This document shows, in pieces, positions 6,899 to 14,367 of a stretch of DNA of 20,564 bases; within the stretch, counting starts at the first letter, position 1; each line of letters begins with the position of its first letter. The notes beneath the pieces were generated by a model. The model had not been told where the DNA came from and did no database searches. It saw nothing but the letters and a program-made list of their open reading frames with translations. The translations under genes and the position numbers were made by a program. Origin of the DNA: JARYMI01 sp964550915 (lineage in GTDB: Bacteria > Acidobacteriota > Aminicenantia > Aminicenantales > UBA8522); the NCBI GenBank assembly GCA_964550915.1, contig CAZKBY010000025.1, positions 1 to 20,564 on the forward strand. Direction: 5' to 3'.

Positions 6899-7233
6899 CT
6901 CATAACCTCCTTTTTTAACATTGCTTAAAAAATCCGCCTCACAGTTCGATTCTGTTACATTCTTTTTTTCCCGTTCTCACCTCCTTTTCCCAAAAGACTG
7001 CACCTTCCTCTCAAGAATGAATCGTCTCACCCTCCACGTACTCTCAGAGGAATCAAGGAAACAAGATTAAGGTGGGACAGTGTCGTCCATATACTGGACT
7101 GAATCCGATGATCGCATCAGAATAAGCCCTCCACCTCTCCTTGCTCTTAGCTCTTTTTCCTTTGTCTGAGAAGTCTTATAGCACGGCGGCTGAAAAAAGT
7201 CAACAAATGGAAAGGCACCGGCGGCAAGGGTTT
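6899..7233. other. Non-coding gap between malic enzyme and the envelope cluster
   Basis: No convincing gene is seen in this stretch of about 335 nt. It should hold the end of the malic-enzyme transcript and the promoter and leader of the envelope cluster, but I cannot find a clean -35/-10 pair or a stem-loop with a T-run. It contains an inverted repeat GTCCA-TATAC-TGGAC (7085-7099). It also has a strong Shine-Dalgarno-like sequence AAAAGGAGGTGA on the minus strand (6988-6977) that has no start codon at a usable distance. Confidence 0.6.
7085..7099. repeat. Short inverted repeat GTCCA-N5-TGGAC
   Basis: Perfect 5-bp arms flank a TATAC centre in the leader region of the envelope cluster, about 190 nt upstream of the lipoprotein ATG. 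It could be an operator half-site pair, but an IR this short can occur by chance. Confidence 0.35.
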
Positions 7234-8586
7234 CTATTCGTCGGGATCGATGATGAATTTTTCCTTCATCAGCGCCTTGACTTGATTCCTGGCCTGCTTG
7301 ATAATCGCCTCGGCCGTCTTAAAGCGTTCTTCCGGCGGGGCTATTTTGCGGGCCACGCCCTGCTCAATCCCCTTGCTGCCGACAGCCACTGCCTCTCGAG
7401 GGAAGACTTCCCACTGGTCCATGTTGGGAATAACGTATTCCTCGCTCAGGCCATTATCCTCCGCGACTTTGGCCAGTTCTCTGGCTGCGGCAATACACAT
7501 CTCATCGGTGATCGTTTTAGCTCGGATATCCAGGGCGCCGCGGAAGATGCCGGGGAATCCCAGCGAATTGTTGACCTGATTGGGAAAATCTGACCGTCCA
7601 GTGGCGACTATTCTGGCTCCTGCCTCTTTAGCCTCCCAGGGCCAGATCTCGGGAACCGGGTTAGCTTCAGCAAACACAATGGCATCCTTGGCCATCGTCT
7701 TTACCCAGTCCTTCCGGATGGTTCCAGGCCCCTGCTTGGAGGCCGAAATCAGGACGTCTGCACCCCGGATGGCGTCCGGGATATCCCCTTTGATCTGTTT
7801 CTCGTTTGTTTTCAAGCAGATATCCCATTTCTCCTTGAATTTTGCCTGCAGGATGTCCCGGTCGCTGCGGTCCCGGTGGAGAATCCCCTTGGAATCCACA
7901 GAAAGGATATTTCCCGGCGTAACGCCGGCCGCCATGAGCAGCCGGACAATCGCCACGCCAGCCGCGCCGCTTCCCACCATCGCCACCTTAACTTCGTCGA
8001 TTTTCTTGCCAACGATCTTGAGGGCATTGAGTAGCCCTGCTACCGTAACGCAGGCCGTCCCCTGCTGGTCATCATGCCAGACCGGGATTTCGCACTCCTG
8101 ACGGAGCGTGTCTAGGATTTTGAAGCACTTGGGATGGGCGATATCCTCCAGATTGACTCCTCCAAATGTCGGCTGAAGGGCCTTGACAATAGCTATGAAC
8201 CTGTCCGGGTCTTTTTCATTAAGACAGATTGGGAAAGCATCGACCCCGCCCAAATATTTATAAAGAAGGGCTTTCCCCTCCATGACCGGAAGCCCGGCTT
8301 CAGGGCCGATATCTCCCAAGCCGAGCACTCTGGAACCGTCGGAAATGACGGCAATAAAATTCCATTTGTTCGTAAAATCGTACGCCTTTTCACGGTCCTG
8401 ATGGATTTCCTTGCAGACAGCGGCCACGCCGGGCGTGTACCAAATAGCGAAATCATCAAAACTCCTGATGCGGCACTTCAGAGTGACGCCAATTTTCCCT
8501 TTGTAGTAAGCATGAAGCCGCATCGCCTCTTTTGAGGGCTTTTCAGCCTTAGCCAATAATTCCTCAATCGTAACCTCTTTTTTCAT
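7234..8586 (-). CDS. NAD(P)-dependent malic enzyme (oxaloacetate-decarboxylating)
   Basis: This is a 450-residue malic enzyme converting malate to pyruvate and CO2 with reduction of NAD(P). The N-terminal malic domain shows YTPGVA with catalytic Tyr50, GKALLYK with Lys105, metal-binding acids in NLEDIA (147-148) and HDDQQGTA (172-173). The Rossmann domain begins at about 200 with VGSGAAG (205-210). The end includes FPNQVNNSLGFPGIFRGALD, the conserved substrate-domain segment. It lacks the phosphotransacetylase domain of long MaeB proteins. The cofactor preference cannot be read with confidence. It has its own promoter (8620-8647) and a GGAGG ribosome-binding site 9 nt from the ATG. Its neighbours are an MBL hydrolase upstream and the envelope cluster downstream. 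Confidence 0.95.
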   Translation of the reverse strand: MKKEVTIEELLAKAEKPSKEAMRLHAYYKGKIGVTLKCRIRSFDDFAIWYTPGVAAVCKEIHQDREKAYDFTNKWNFIAVISDGSRVLGLGDIGPEAGLPVMEGKALLYKYLGGVDAFPICLNEKDPDRFIAIVKALQPTFGGVNLEDIAHPKCFKILDTLRQECEIPVWHDDQQGTACVTVAGLLNALKIVGKKIDEVKVAMVGSGAAGVAIVRLLMAAGVTPGNILSVDSKGILHRDRSDRDILQAKFKEKWDICLKTNEKQIKGDIPDAIRGADVLISASKQGPGTIRKDWVKTMAKDAIVFAEANPVPEIWPWEAKEAGARIVATGRSDFPNQVNNSLGFPGIFRGALDIRAKTITDEMCIAAARELAKVAEDNGLSEEYVIPNMDQWEVFPREAVAVGSKGIEQGVARKIAPPEERFKTAEAIIKQARNQVKALMKEKFIIDPDE

Positions 8587-8619
8587 ATATGATGACCTCC
8601 TTGATATGAAGAAACGAGT

Positions 8620-8647
8620 ATTATAATCCTTTGACCCGGAAAGTCAA
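8620..8647 (-). promoter_or_regulatory. Sigma-70-type promoter of the malic enzyme gene
   Basis: On the minus strand TTGACT (8647-8642) and TATAAT (8625-8620) are 16 nt apart, close to the vegetative consensus. The -10 is 33 nt upstream of the ATG. This suggests the malic enzyme is transcribed separately from the nuo operon in front of it. Confidence 0.7.
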
Positions 8648-8648
8648 A
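8630..8648. repeat. Inverted repeat TTTGAC-N7-GTCAAA over the malic enzyme promoter
   Basis: Perfect 6-bp arms with a 7-nt centre cover the -35 hexamer and most of the spacer of the malic enzyme promoter. The position is that of a repressor operator. A weak hairpin in the end of the preceding transcript is the alternative, but no T-run follows. No candidate regulator gene is next to it. Confidence 0.5.
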
Positions 8649-8674
8649 CCGGATGCGGACTGTTGGCGGAAGCC

Positions 8675-9529
8675 TCAGACTTCAAGCGGGACAAACTCGT
8701 ACTTGCCGTTTTTCTTTCTCATTCGGCCAAAATAGTGGACCGGATCATGAATAAAAGAGAGAATCCAGTCTTCAGCCAGCGCCTGCTCATAGTATTTCTT
8801 CCGTGTCTCGATGGTATCGAGGGGATAAAGGTCATAGCTCATGATATAGGGCAACCCGATGTGGGCCGAAGTCGGAACGAGGTCCCCCAAACAAAAAAGC
8901 GTCCGGCCCACGGACCAGACCTTCACACACTGATGCCGAGAAGTGTGCCCAGGTGCCAGCACGACCTCGACCCCTTGCACCACCGACTGATTCCCGTCAA
9001 CGATCTCAAGAACCCCGTGTTTCTCGAGCGGAAGGAAGTTCTCCTGAAGGTAGCTTGATTTTTCTCTTTCATTTGGATGGAGAGCCGATTCCCACTCCCC
9101 TTTCTGGATGATGTGCTTTGCCCGGGGAAAAGTCGGGACCAGCCTTCCTCCTTTATCGTGGGACGTATTCCCGCCGCAGTGGTCAAAATGCAGGTGCGTG
9201 TTAATGACAAAATCGATATCATCAGGCTTGAAACCCTTGCCCAAGAGCGACGCGACCAGACCCGGGATTCTTTCAACCCCATAAATATCTTGAAATTTCT
9301 GGTCGAATTTTGAACCGATGCCTGTCTCCACCAGAACGAGGGCCTCCGGCGTCCTTATTAAAAAAGAGTTAAGAGCTAACTTAATCCTATTCTTGATGTC
9401 GGCCGGACATTTTCTCTCCCATAAAACCTTGGGGACCACTCCGAACATGGCCCCGCCATCGAGATAGAAAAACCCGTCCCTGAGACCATAAATTTCGAAA
9501 TCCCCTAATTTAAGCCTGTCGACGGTCAT
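8675..9529 (-). CDS. MBL-fold metallo-hydrolase
   Basis: This 284-residue metallo-beta-lactamase-fold protein has the full dinuclear metal set: HLHFDH (His112, His114, Asp116, His117), His195 in APGHTSRH, Asp216 in CLGDLVPT and His261 in FIHDPVH. No signal peptide or membrane segment is seen, so it is probably cytoplasmic. The fold covers lactonases, glyoxalase II, and other hydrolases; the substrate cannot be named from sequence. Its ATG overlaps the nuoI stop (ATGA, 9526-9529), so it is the last gene of the nuo operon, at the place where nuoJ usually follows. That linkage hints at a role under respiratory conditions but proves nothing. The next gene has its own promoter 40-odd bases on. Confidence 0.92.
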   Translation of the reverse strand: MTVDRLKLGDFEIYGLRDGFFYLDGGAMFGVVPKVLWERKCPADIKNRIKLALNSFLIRTPEALVLVETGIGSKFDQKFQDIYGVERIPGLVASLLGKGFKPDDIDFVINTHLHFDHCGGNTSHDKGGRLVPTFPRAKHIIQKGEWESALHPNEREKSSYLQENFLPLEKHGVLEIVDGNQSVVQGVEVVLAPGHTSRHQCVKVWSVGRTLFCLGDLVPTSAHIGLPYIMSYDLYPLDTIETRKKYYEQALAEDWILSFIHDPVHYFGRMRKKNGKYEFVPLEV

Positions 9530-9999
9530 CTGAGGAGTTTATCAAGATCGTAGATCAGGTCATGGCAGGCATAATCGGCTATCTCGATTCTGGCCGTGTC
9601 CATGCGGATGGCGTCCTCTGGACAGGCCTCAACACAGAACCCGCAGAAGCAGCAGCGGCCTATATCGATGATGAACTTGGCCGGGACCTTCTGAATTTCG
9701 GGGTCCGCGTCCTCTGATGCCTCCACGAAGATGCATTCCGACGGACAGACGGTCACGCAAAGCTGGCAGGAAACACAGCGCGGTTTTCCATCTTCGCGGC
9801 GCATCAGGCGGTGAAGGCTGCGGTGGCGGAAGGCAATCTCCTTTTTCTCTTCCGGGTACTGGATCGTCACCGCCCCCCGGCGCTTCGTCTTGAGACCGAT
9901 AACCTTGAGGATGTGTAAAATCATGTTGACAATAAAATGCCGGCAGGTAATCAAGCCTCCCTTGACTATCTCAATGAAATACCCGAGCGCCTTGATCAT
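9526..9999 (-). CDS. nuoI: NADH-quinone oxidoreductase subunit I
   Basis: This 157-residue iron-sulfur subunit of complex I carries electrons through clusters N6a and N6b between NuoG and NuoB. Two full 4Fe-4S motifs are visible: Cys75, 78, 81, 85 (CVSCQLCVTVCP) and Cys116, 119, 122, 126 (CCFCGFCVEACP). The N-terminal amphipathic helices and the ITIQYPEEK-like segment (VTIQYPEEKKEI) followed by FRHRSLHRL are typical of NuoI. It overlaps the stop of nuoH and the start of the MBL hydrolase by 4 nt each, so translation is coupled. Length fits the family. Confidence 0.95.
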   Translation of the reverse strand: MIKALGYFIEIVKGGLITCRHFIVNMILHILKVIGLKTKRRGAVTIQYPEEKKEIAFRHRSLHRLMRREDGKPRCVSCQLCVTVCPSECIFVEASEDADPEIQKVPAKFIIDIGRCCFCGFCVEACPEDAIRMDTARIEIADYACHDLIYDLDKLLR

Positions 10000-11072
10000 T
10001 TGAGAATCCCCATCACGATCCCCGTTCCAATAATGTTAACAAGGCTGAGGGGAACGAGAACCTTCCATCCCAAGTCCATCAATTGGTCATACCGGAAACG
10101 AGGATAGGTCCACCGGATTAGAATCTGCAGCCAGCAGAAGAAGAAGACTTTCAGATTGAAAGCCAGAAGCTGGAACAAGACGACGATTCCGTGCGGCAGG
10201 AGCCATGTTCCCCCCCAGGGGAAATGGAATCCATGGGCTGACATCCAGGGCACCTGCCAGCCGCCGAAAAAGAGAGTCGTCAGAAGAGAGGAGACGATGA
10301 TGATCTCCATGAAATCTGTCATCATGAAAAGACCCCACTTCAATCCCCCGTATTCGGTGAAAAAGCCAATGATTTCTGATTCGCCTTCGGGGAGGTCGAA
10401 GGGGACGCGTTTTGTCTCTGCCAGGGCAGCGAAGAAGAAAACGAGAAACCCGAGCGGCTGGAGCAAAACGCCCCACCTGGGAATCCAGCCTAGGAGGTTT
10501 TCCCCTTGAAAAGAGACGATGCTCTGGAGGCGGAGCGAAGGATAGACCATGATCACGCCGATCAGGGAAAGCCCGAGAGCGACTTCGTATGAAATGAGCT
10601 GGGCGGCTCCCCTCATTGAGCCGAGAAGAGTGAACCGGTTATGCGAAGCCCAGCCGCTCAGGATGATCCCGTAGATTCCGAGCGAGAGCATGGCCAGGAT
10701 AAAAAGAAGGCCGGCGTTCGAGTCGAGGATCTGGAGGTTGATGCTTCTCCCGCCGAGGATGAGCTTATCGCCAAAGGGGACGGCAGCGATCGTAATGGCC
10801 ACAAAAAAGAAAGACAGGAAAGGGGCCAGCGTATGAAGAAATCTGTTGGCAAAAGGCGGCACGAAATCTTCCTTGAAAATCATCTTGATGGCGTCAGCGA
10901 AAGGCTGGAACAAGCCGATGAGGCGCAGCCCGAAAATATTGGCCCGGTTGGCTCCGATGCGATCCTGGATGACGGCGCTTTCTTTTCTTTCCAGCCAAGT
11001 GAGATAAAGGGTTAGAGTGAGAAACCAGATGAGAGCACAGACAATTTTGATGATCACGATTAAAACGTCCAT
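9996..11072 (-). CDS. nuoH: NADH-quinone oxidoreductase subunit H
   Basis: This 358-residue integral membrane subunit forms part of the quinone-binding chamber of complex I. About eight hydrophobic segments are visible. Hallmark loops are present: LERKESAVIQDRIGANRANI after the first helix, LIGLFQPFADAIKMIFKEDF, and the acidic loop FDLPEGESEIIGFFTEYGGL. The ATG is 6 nt after the nuoG stop. It is the only one of the membrane-arm-associated large subunits, apart from small NuoA, encoded in this operon. Confidence 0.97.
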   Translation of the reverse strand: MDVLIVIIKIVCALIWFLTLTLYLTWLERKESAVIQDRIGANRANIFGLRLIGLFQPFADAIKMIFKEDFVPPFANRFLHTLAPFLSFFFVAITIAAVPFGDKLILGGRSINLQILDSNAGLLFILAMLSLGIYGIILSGWASHNRFTLLGSMRGAAQLISYEVALGLSLIGVIMVYPSLRLQSIVSFQGENLLGWIPRWGVLLQPLGFLVFFFAALAETKRVPFDLPEGESEIIGFFTEYGGLKWGLFMMTDFMEIIIVSSLLTTLFFGGWQVPWMSAHGFHFPWGGTWLLPHGIVVLFQLLAFNLKVFFFCWLQILIRWTYPRFRYDQLMDLGWKVLVPLSLVNIIGTGIVMGILK

Positions 11073-11078
11073 CGTCGC

Positions 11079-12623
11079 CTACATAAAAAACGGAATCTCT
11101 CGGCCCATCTCCTTGAGAATCACCTGAGGAGAACTGAGCCTCCAAAAGTATTTATAATGAACCTTCAACTCCTTGGCCAGCTCAAGGAGAATTTTCCACT
11201 CAGGCAGACCAGAAGTACTATCGAGGGCTGGGGAGAAAGATTGAACTTTGCCGTCGAGGTTCGTCAAACTGCCGCTTTTTTCGGCGATCAAATGGGTAGG
11301 GACGATGATATCGACCAGGGAGTCGAGGGCCGTTTTGTTCGCTGCAAAAAGAAATTTCGTCCCGATTCTATCAAAAGCGCTCTTGATGTCTGTCAGGCCG
11401 AACCTTTCAGTAAGAAACGTCCCGAAGATTAGCAATAGATCGGTTTGATCGGCCAGTTTGTCGAGGTCGGGTGTCTTGCATGGGAGGCCGATCTCCTTGA
11501 GTCCGCGGCTGTTAGGCGTACGTTCATCGGTGAGGAGAAAACCGTCTCCTTTTTCTGACGGCGGGTCGACGACGTAGATGTTTTCCAAGCCAAGCTCCTG
11601 CCTGAAAATCTTGTCCACCAAGAAGAGCTCCTCGTTGGTCAACCAAGTATTCAGGATCAGGCCGATCCGCGACTTCTTTTGGAGGAACAGGAGGCCTTTA
11701 ATTTTTTCAGTCAGGATAAAAAGAGCTCTCTCCCAGCTCAGCTCCGTGTCCTTGCTTTCTTTCTTCAGAAGAATCCTGTCCTGCCGGCCCTGGTCGAGAT
11801 AAGAATAATGATAGCGCCCGAAATCACAAATCCAGAACTTATTGACATCCGGGTTCTCGCGAGCGCGGATGCGATAAACCCGCTGGGGAGTCGGGACGCG
11901 GGAAAGGCCAGGGTGAGAATCAATGAAGATGTTGCAACCCCGGCTGCACAGCGGACAGATTGATTCTCGTTTGATCAAGAACCAGGCCCTGGTCTTGAAC
12001 CGGAAATCCGTGTCTGTGATAGCTCCGACGGGACAGAGCTCAGCCAGGTTTCCGGCATAATTATTGTCGATGAACTCAGACTCATAGATGGCGATTTCAG
12101 AATGAATGCCCCGGTTAAGGACACCAGCATCCTGAGTTTTGGTGATCTCACCGAGGAAGCGGACGCAGCGGGTGCAGAGGATGCAACGCTCCCGGTCGAG
12201 GATCAGGTTCTGGCTGATCTGAACTTTCTTTTCCCTCTTCTCTTTGGATTCTTTAAACTGGCTTTCGAAAAAGCCGTATTCCTCGAAATAATCCTGGAGC
12301 CTGCATTCACCTGCCTTATCACAGATAGGGCAGTCGAGAGGGTGCTCGGCCAGCAGGAACTCCAGGACAGCTTTCCGGGCTTCGACGACTTTTTCGCTCG
12401 CTGTGTGAATCTTCATCCCTTCTCGGACGACAGTCGAACAAGCCAGCTCAAGCTTGGGCAGACCCTCGATCTCGACAAGACACATCCTGCAGCTTCCTTC
12501 GGGAGCAAAGGCCGGATGATAGCAGAAATGCGGAATCGGGATGCCAGAGCTTTCAGCAGCCCGGAGGATGGTCAGGCCCTCGCTCACTTCAAGCTCTTTA
12601 TCGTCGATAAATATCTTAACCAT
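11079..12623 (-). CDS. nuoG: NADH-quinone oxidoreductase subunit G (short form)
   Basis: I start this gene at ATG 12623 (MVKIFIDDKELEV), 19 nt after the nuoF stop; the open frame extends 101 codons further but that part only overlaps nuoF. The 514-residue protein has all expected clusters: 2Fe-2S at Cys34, 45, 48, 62; the His94-Cys98-Cys101-Cys107 N5 site; 4Fe-4S at Cys147, 150, 153, 197; and the extra N7-type site at Cys223, 226, 230, 266. The molybdopterin-oxidoreductase-like domain that follows is much shorter than in E. coli (about 908 residues) or Thermus (about 783). The function is electron transfer from NuoE/F towards NuoI. The short C-terminus ends in a clean stop before nuoH. Confidence 0.94.
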   Translation of the reverse strand: MVKIFIDDKELEVSEGLTILRAAESSGIPIPHFCYHPAFAPEGSCRMCLVEIEGLPKLELACSTVVREGMKIHTASEKVVEARKAVLEFLLAEHPLDCPICDKAGECRLQDYFEEYGFFESQFKESKEKREKKVQISQNLILDRERCILCTRCVRFLGEITKTQDAGVLNRGIHSEIAIYESEFIDNNYAGNLAELCPVGAITDTDFRFKTRAWFLIKRESICPLCSRGCNIFIDSHPGLSRVPTPQRVYRIRARENPDVNKFWICDFGRYHYSYLDQGRQDRILLKKESKDTELSWERALFILTEKIKGLLFLQKKSRIGLILNTWLTNEELFLVDKIFRQELGLENIYVVDPPSEKGDGFLLTDERTPNSRGLKEIGLPCKTPDLDKLADQTDLLLIFGTFLTERFGLTDIKSAFDRIGTKFLFAANKTALDSLVDIIVPTHLIAEKSGSLTNLDGKVQSFSPALDSTSGLPEWKILLELAKELKVHYKYFWRLSSPQVILKEMGREIPFFM

Positions 12624-12642
12624 CGTCCTCTGTCTCTTTCTC

Positions 12643-13890
12643 TCAGCAGGAAAGAAAACCCTCCAGCTCTTGCCTGAATTTCCGGCAGATAGAAAGAATA
12701 GGGAGCGCCGCTGCGTCACCGAGCGGGCAGAGTGTTTTTCCCTTGATATTTTCGGCGAGTCGGATGATGGCGTCCAGATCGTCTTTTTCTCCCTGGCCGC
12801 CCGCGATCCGACGGACGATTTTATTGATCCAGGAGGTGCCAATCCGGCAGGGCGTGCACTGGCCGCAGGATTCGTGAGAATAGAACTTGGCCACGGCTTT
12901 AAGAACTTCCAGGATTGGCGTTTCCTCATCGATGACGATGATGGCGGCCGAGCCTAACATGGAGCCAGCTCCAACCAGAGAATCAAAGTCCATCGGCAGG
13001 TCAAGCTCATCGGCCTTAAGGATCGGCGCTGACATCCCGCCTGGCACGACGGCCTTGAGCGTCTTGCCATCCTTCATGCCTCCAGCCACTTCGGAGATGA
13101 TCTTGCGGAGGTTTGTGCCTAGCGGCAGCTCGTAGATGCCGGGATTCTTGACCATCCCGCTGACCCCGAATATCCGAGTCCCGCCGTCTTTGGGGAGTCC
13201 CTTCTTGACGAACCATTCCGCGCCGTTAAGAATAATGGCGGGAACATTGGCCAGAGTTTCAACGTTGTTGATCACCGTTGGGCACTGAAAAAGACCAATC
13301 GAAGCTGGAAAAGGCGGCTTTAACCGGGGATGTCCCCTTTTCCCCTCCAGGGATTCAAGCAGGGCGGTTTCTTCCCCGCAGATGTAGGCACCAGCGCCTC
13401 GGTGGACAACAACATCCAGATCAAACCCGCTGGCGAGAATATTTTTCCCCAGAAAACCTCTTTCCCGGGCTTCAAGGATTGCTCCTTCCAGCCGGCCGGC
13501 GATGGCTTCATACTCGCCGCGGATATAGATAAATGCCAAATGAATTCCAACTCCGTAAGCAGCAAGGATAATCCCTTCGAGAAGAAGATGGGGATTGTGG
13601 CTCATGATATACCGGTCTTTGAAGGTGCCCGGCTCGCCCTCGTCAGCGTTGACGCAAAGGTACTTGGGCTTGTCGGTCTTCTGGGGAACAAACCCCCACT
13701 TCACTCCAGCCGGGAACCCGGCCCCTCCCCTTCCTCTGAGGTTGGCTTTCTTGACTTCATCCAAAACGTCCGATGGCTTCATCCGGCGGAGAGCCTTTTC
13801 GACCGCTTTATACCCGCCTCGCTCAAGATAGACATTTATTGTAAAAAGATTCTTCAATCCAAAGTCCTTGGTTAAGATCTTTTCTTCCAT
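12643..13890 (-). CDS. nuoF: NADH-quinone oxidoreductase subunit F (NADH- and FMN-binding)
   Basis: This 415-residue subunit oxidises NADH through FMN and cluster N3. The Gly-rich nucleotide site LRGRGGAGFPAGVKWGFVP and the FMN/NADH motif CVNADEGEPGTFKDR are present, as is HRGAGAYICGEETALLESLE. The N3 cluster ligands are Cys342, Cys345, Cys348 (ESCGQCTPCR) and Cys388 (TLCPLGDAA). The length is standard. The ATG is 3 nt after the nuoE stop. Some soluble hydrogenases and formate dehydrogenases share this subunit, but the surrounding nuo genes settle the assignment. Confidence 0.96.
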   Translation of the reverse strand: MEEKILTKDFGLKNLFTINVYLERGGYKAVEKALRRMKPSDVLDEVKKANLRGRGGAGFPAGVKWGFVPQKTDKPKYLCVNADEGEPGTFKDRYIMSHNPHLLLEGIILAAYGVGIHLAFIYIRGEYEAIAGRLEGAILEARERGFLGKNILASGFDLDVVVHRGAGAYICGEETALLESLEGKRGHPRLKPPFPASIGLFQCPTVINNVETLANVPAIILNGAEWFVKKGLPKDGGTRIFGVSGMVKNPGIYELPLGTNLRKIISEVAGGMKDGKTLKAVVPGGMSAPILKADELDLPMDFDSLVGAGSMLGSAAIIVIDEETPILEVLKAVAKFYSHESCGQCTPCRIGTSWINKIVRRIAGGQGEKDDLDAIIRLAENIKGKTLCPLGDAAALPILSICRKFRQELEGFLSC

Positions 13891-13893
13891 TTT

Positions 13894-14367
13894 TTAGGTC
13901 AAGCTCGCTAAGATCCTGTCAATTTTCTGTTTGTCCAGGTTGCCGTGATAGTCAAAATTTACCATCAGACAGGGCGCTTGTTCACAAGCGCCCAGACATT
14001 CCACGGTGGACAGGCTGAATTTCCTGTCCGGGGTCGTCTCCCCTATCCCGATGCCAAGCTTCTCTCTAAGATAATCGATGATTGTCCCAGCCCCCAAAAG
14101 AGTGCAGCTCAGGTTTGAGCAAACTTGGATATGATACTTGCCAAGGGGCTTCCGCAGGATCATCGTGTAGAAGGTGGCCACTTCACGAACTTTCATCGGC
14201 TTGATACCGAGCAAGCCGGCGATGAATTTTTCGTCAGCCACCGAAATCGAGCCCGTCTCCCTCTGGACCAAATGGAGGACTGGAAGAAGGGCGGCCTCTT
14301 TTTTCGGATAGCAGGCGACAACTTCGGCAATTCTCCGGCGCAAAGATTCAGACTGTTCAGGATTCAC
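13894..14367 (-). CDS. nuoE: NADH-quinone oxidoreductase subunit E
   Basis: This 157-residue thioredoxin-like 2Fe-2S subunit carries cluster N1a next to NuoF. The ligands are Cys83, Cys88 (CSNLSC), Cys124 and Cys128 (CLGAC). An N-terminal helical bundle precedes the ferredoxin fold, including VREVATFYTM, typical of the family. The start is GTG at 14367, overlapping the nuoD stop (GTGA), so translation is coupled. Confidence 0.95.
   Translation of the reverse strand: MNPEQSESLRRRIAEVVACYPKKEAALLPVLHLVQRETGSISVADEKFIAGLLGIKPMKVREVATFYTMILRKPLGKYHIQVCSNLSCTLLGAGTIIDYLREKLGIGIGETTPDRKFSLSTVECLGACEQAPCLMVNFDYHGNLDKQKIDRILASLT

Noticed and set aside
6935..6976. Small open frame from GTG within the leader of the lipoprotein gene
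   Set aside because: Its start overlaps the Shine-Dalgarno sequence itself, so it could not be initiated normally; about 13 codons with no features.
8630..8648. Second HAIR (HspR) site upstream of malic enzyme
   Set aside because: The arms are TTTGAC/GTCAAA and the TTGA-TCAA distance is 9 nt instead of 11, so it does not fit HAIR.
12624..12929. N-terminal extension of the nuoG frame by 101 codons
   Set aside because: It lies inside nuoF, has no NuoG-like content, and the 2Fe-2S domain begins normally at MVKIFIDDKE from ATG 12623.
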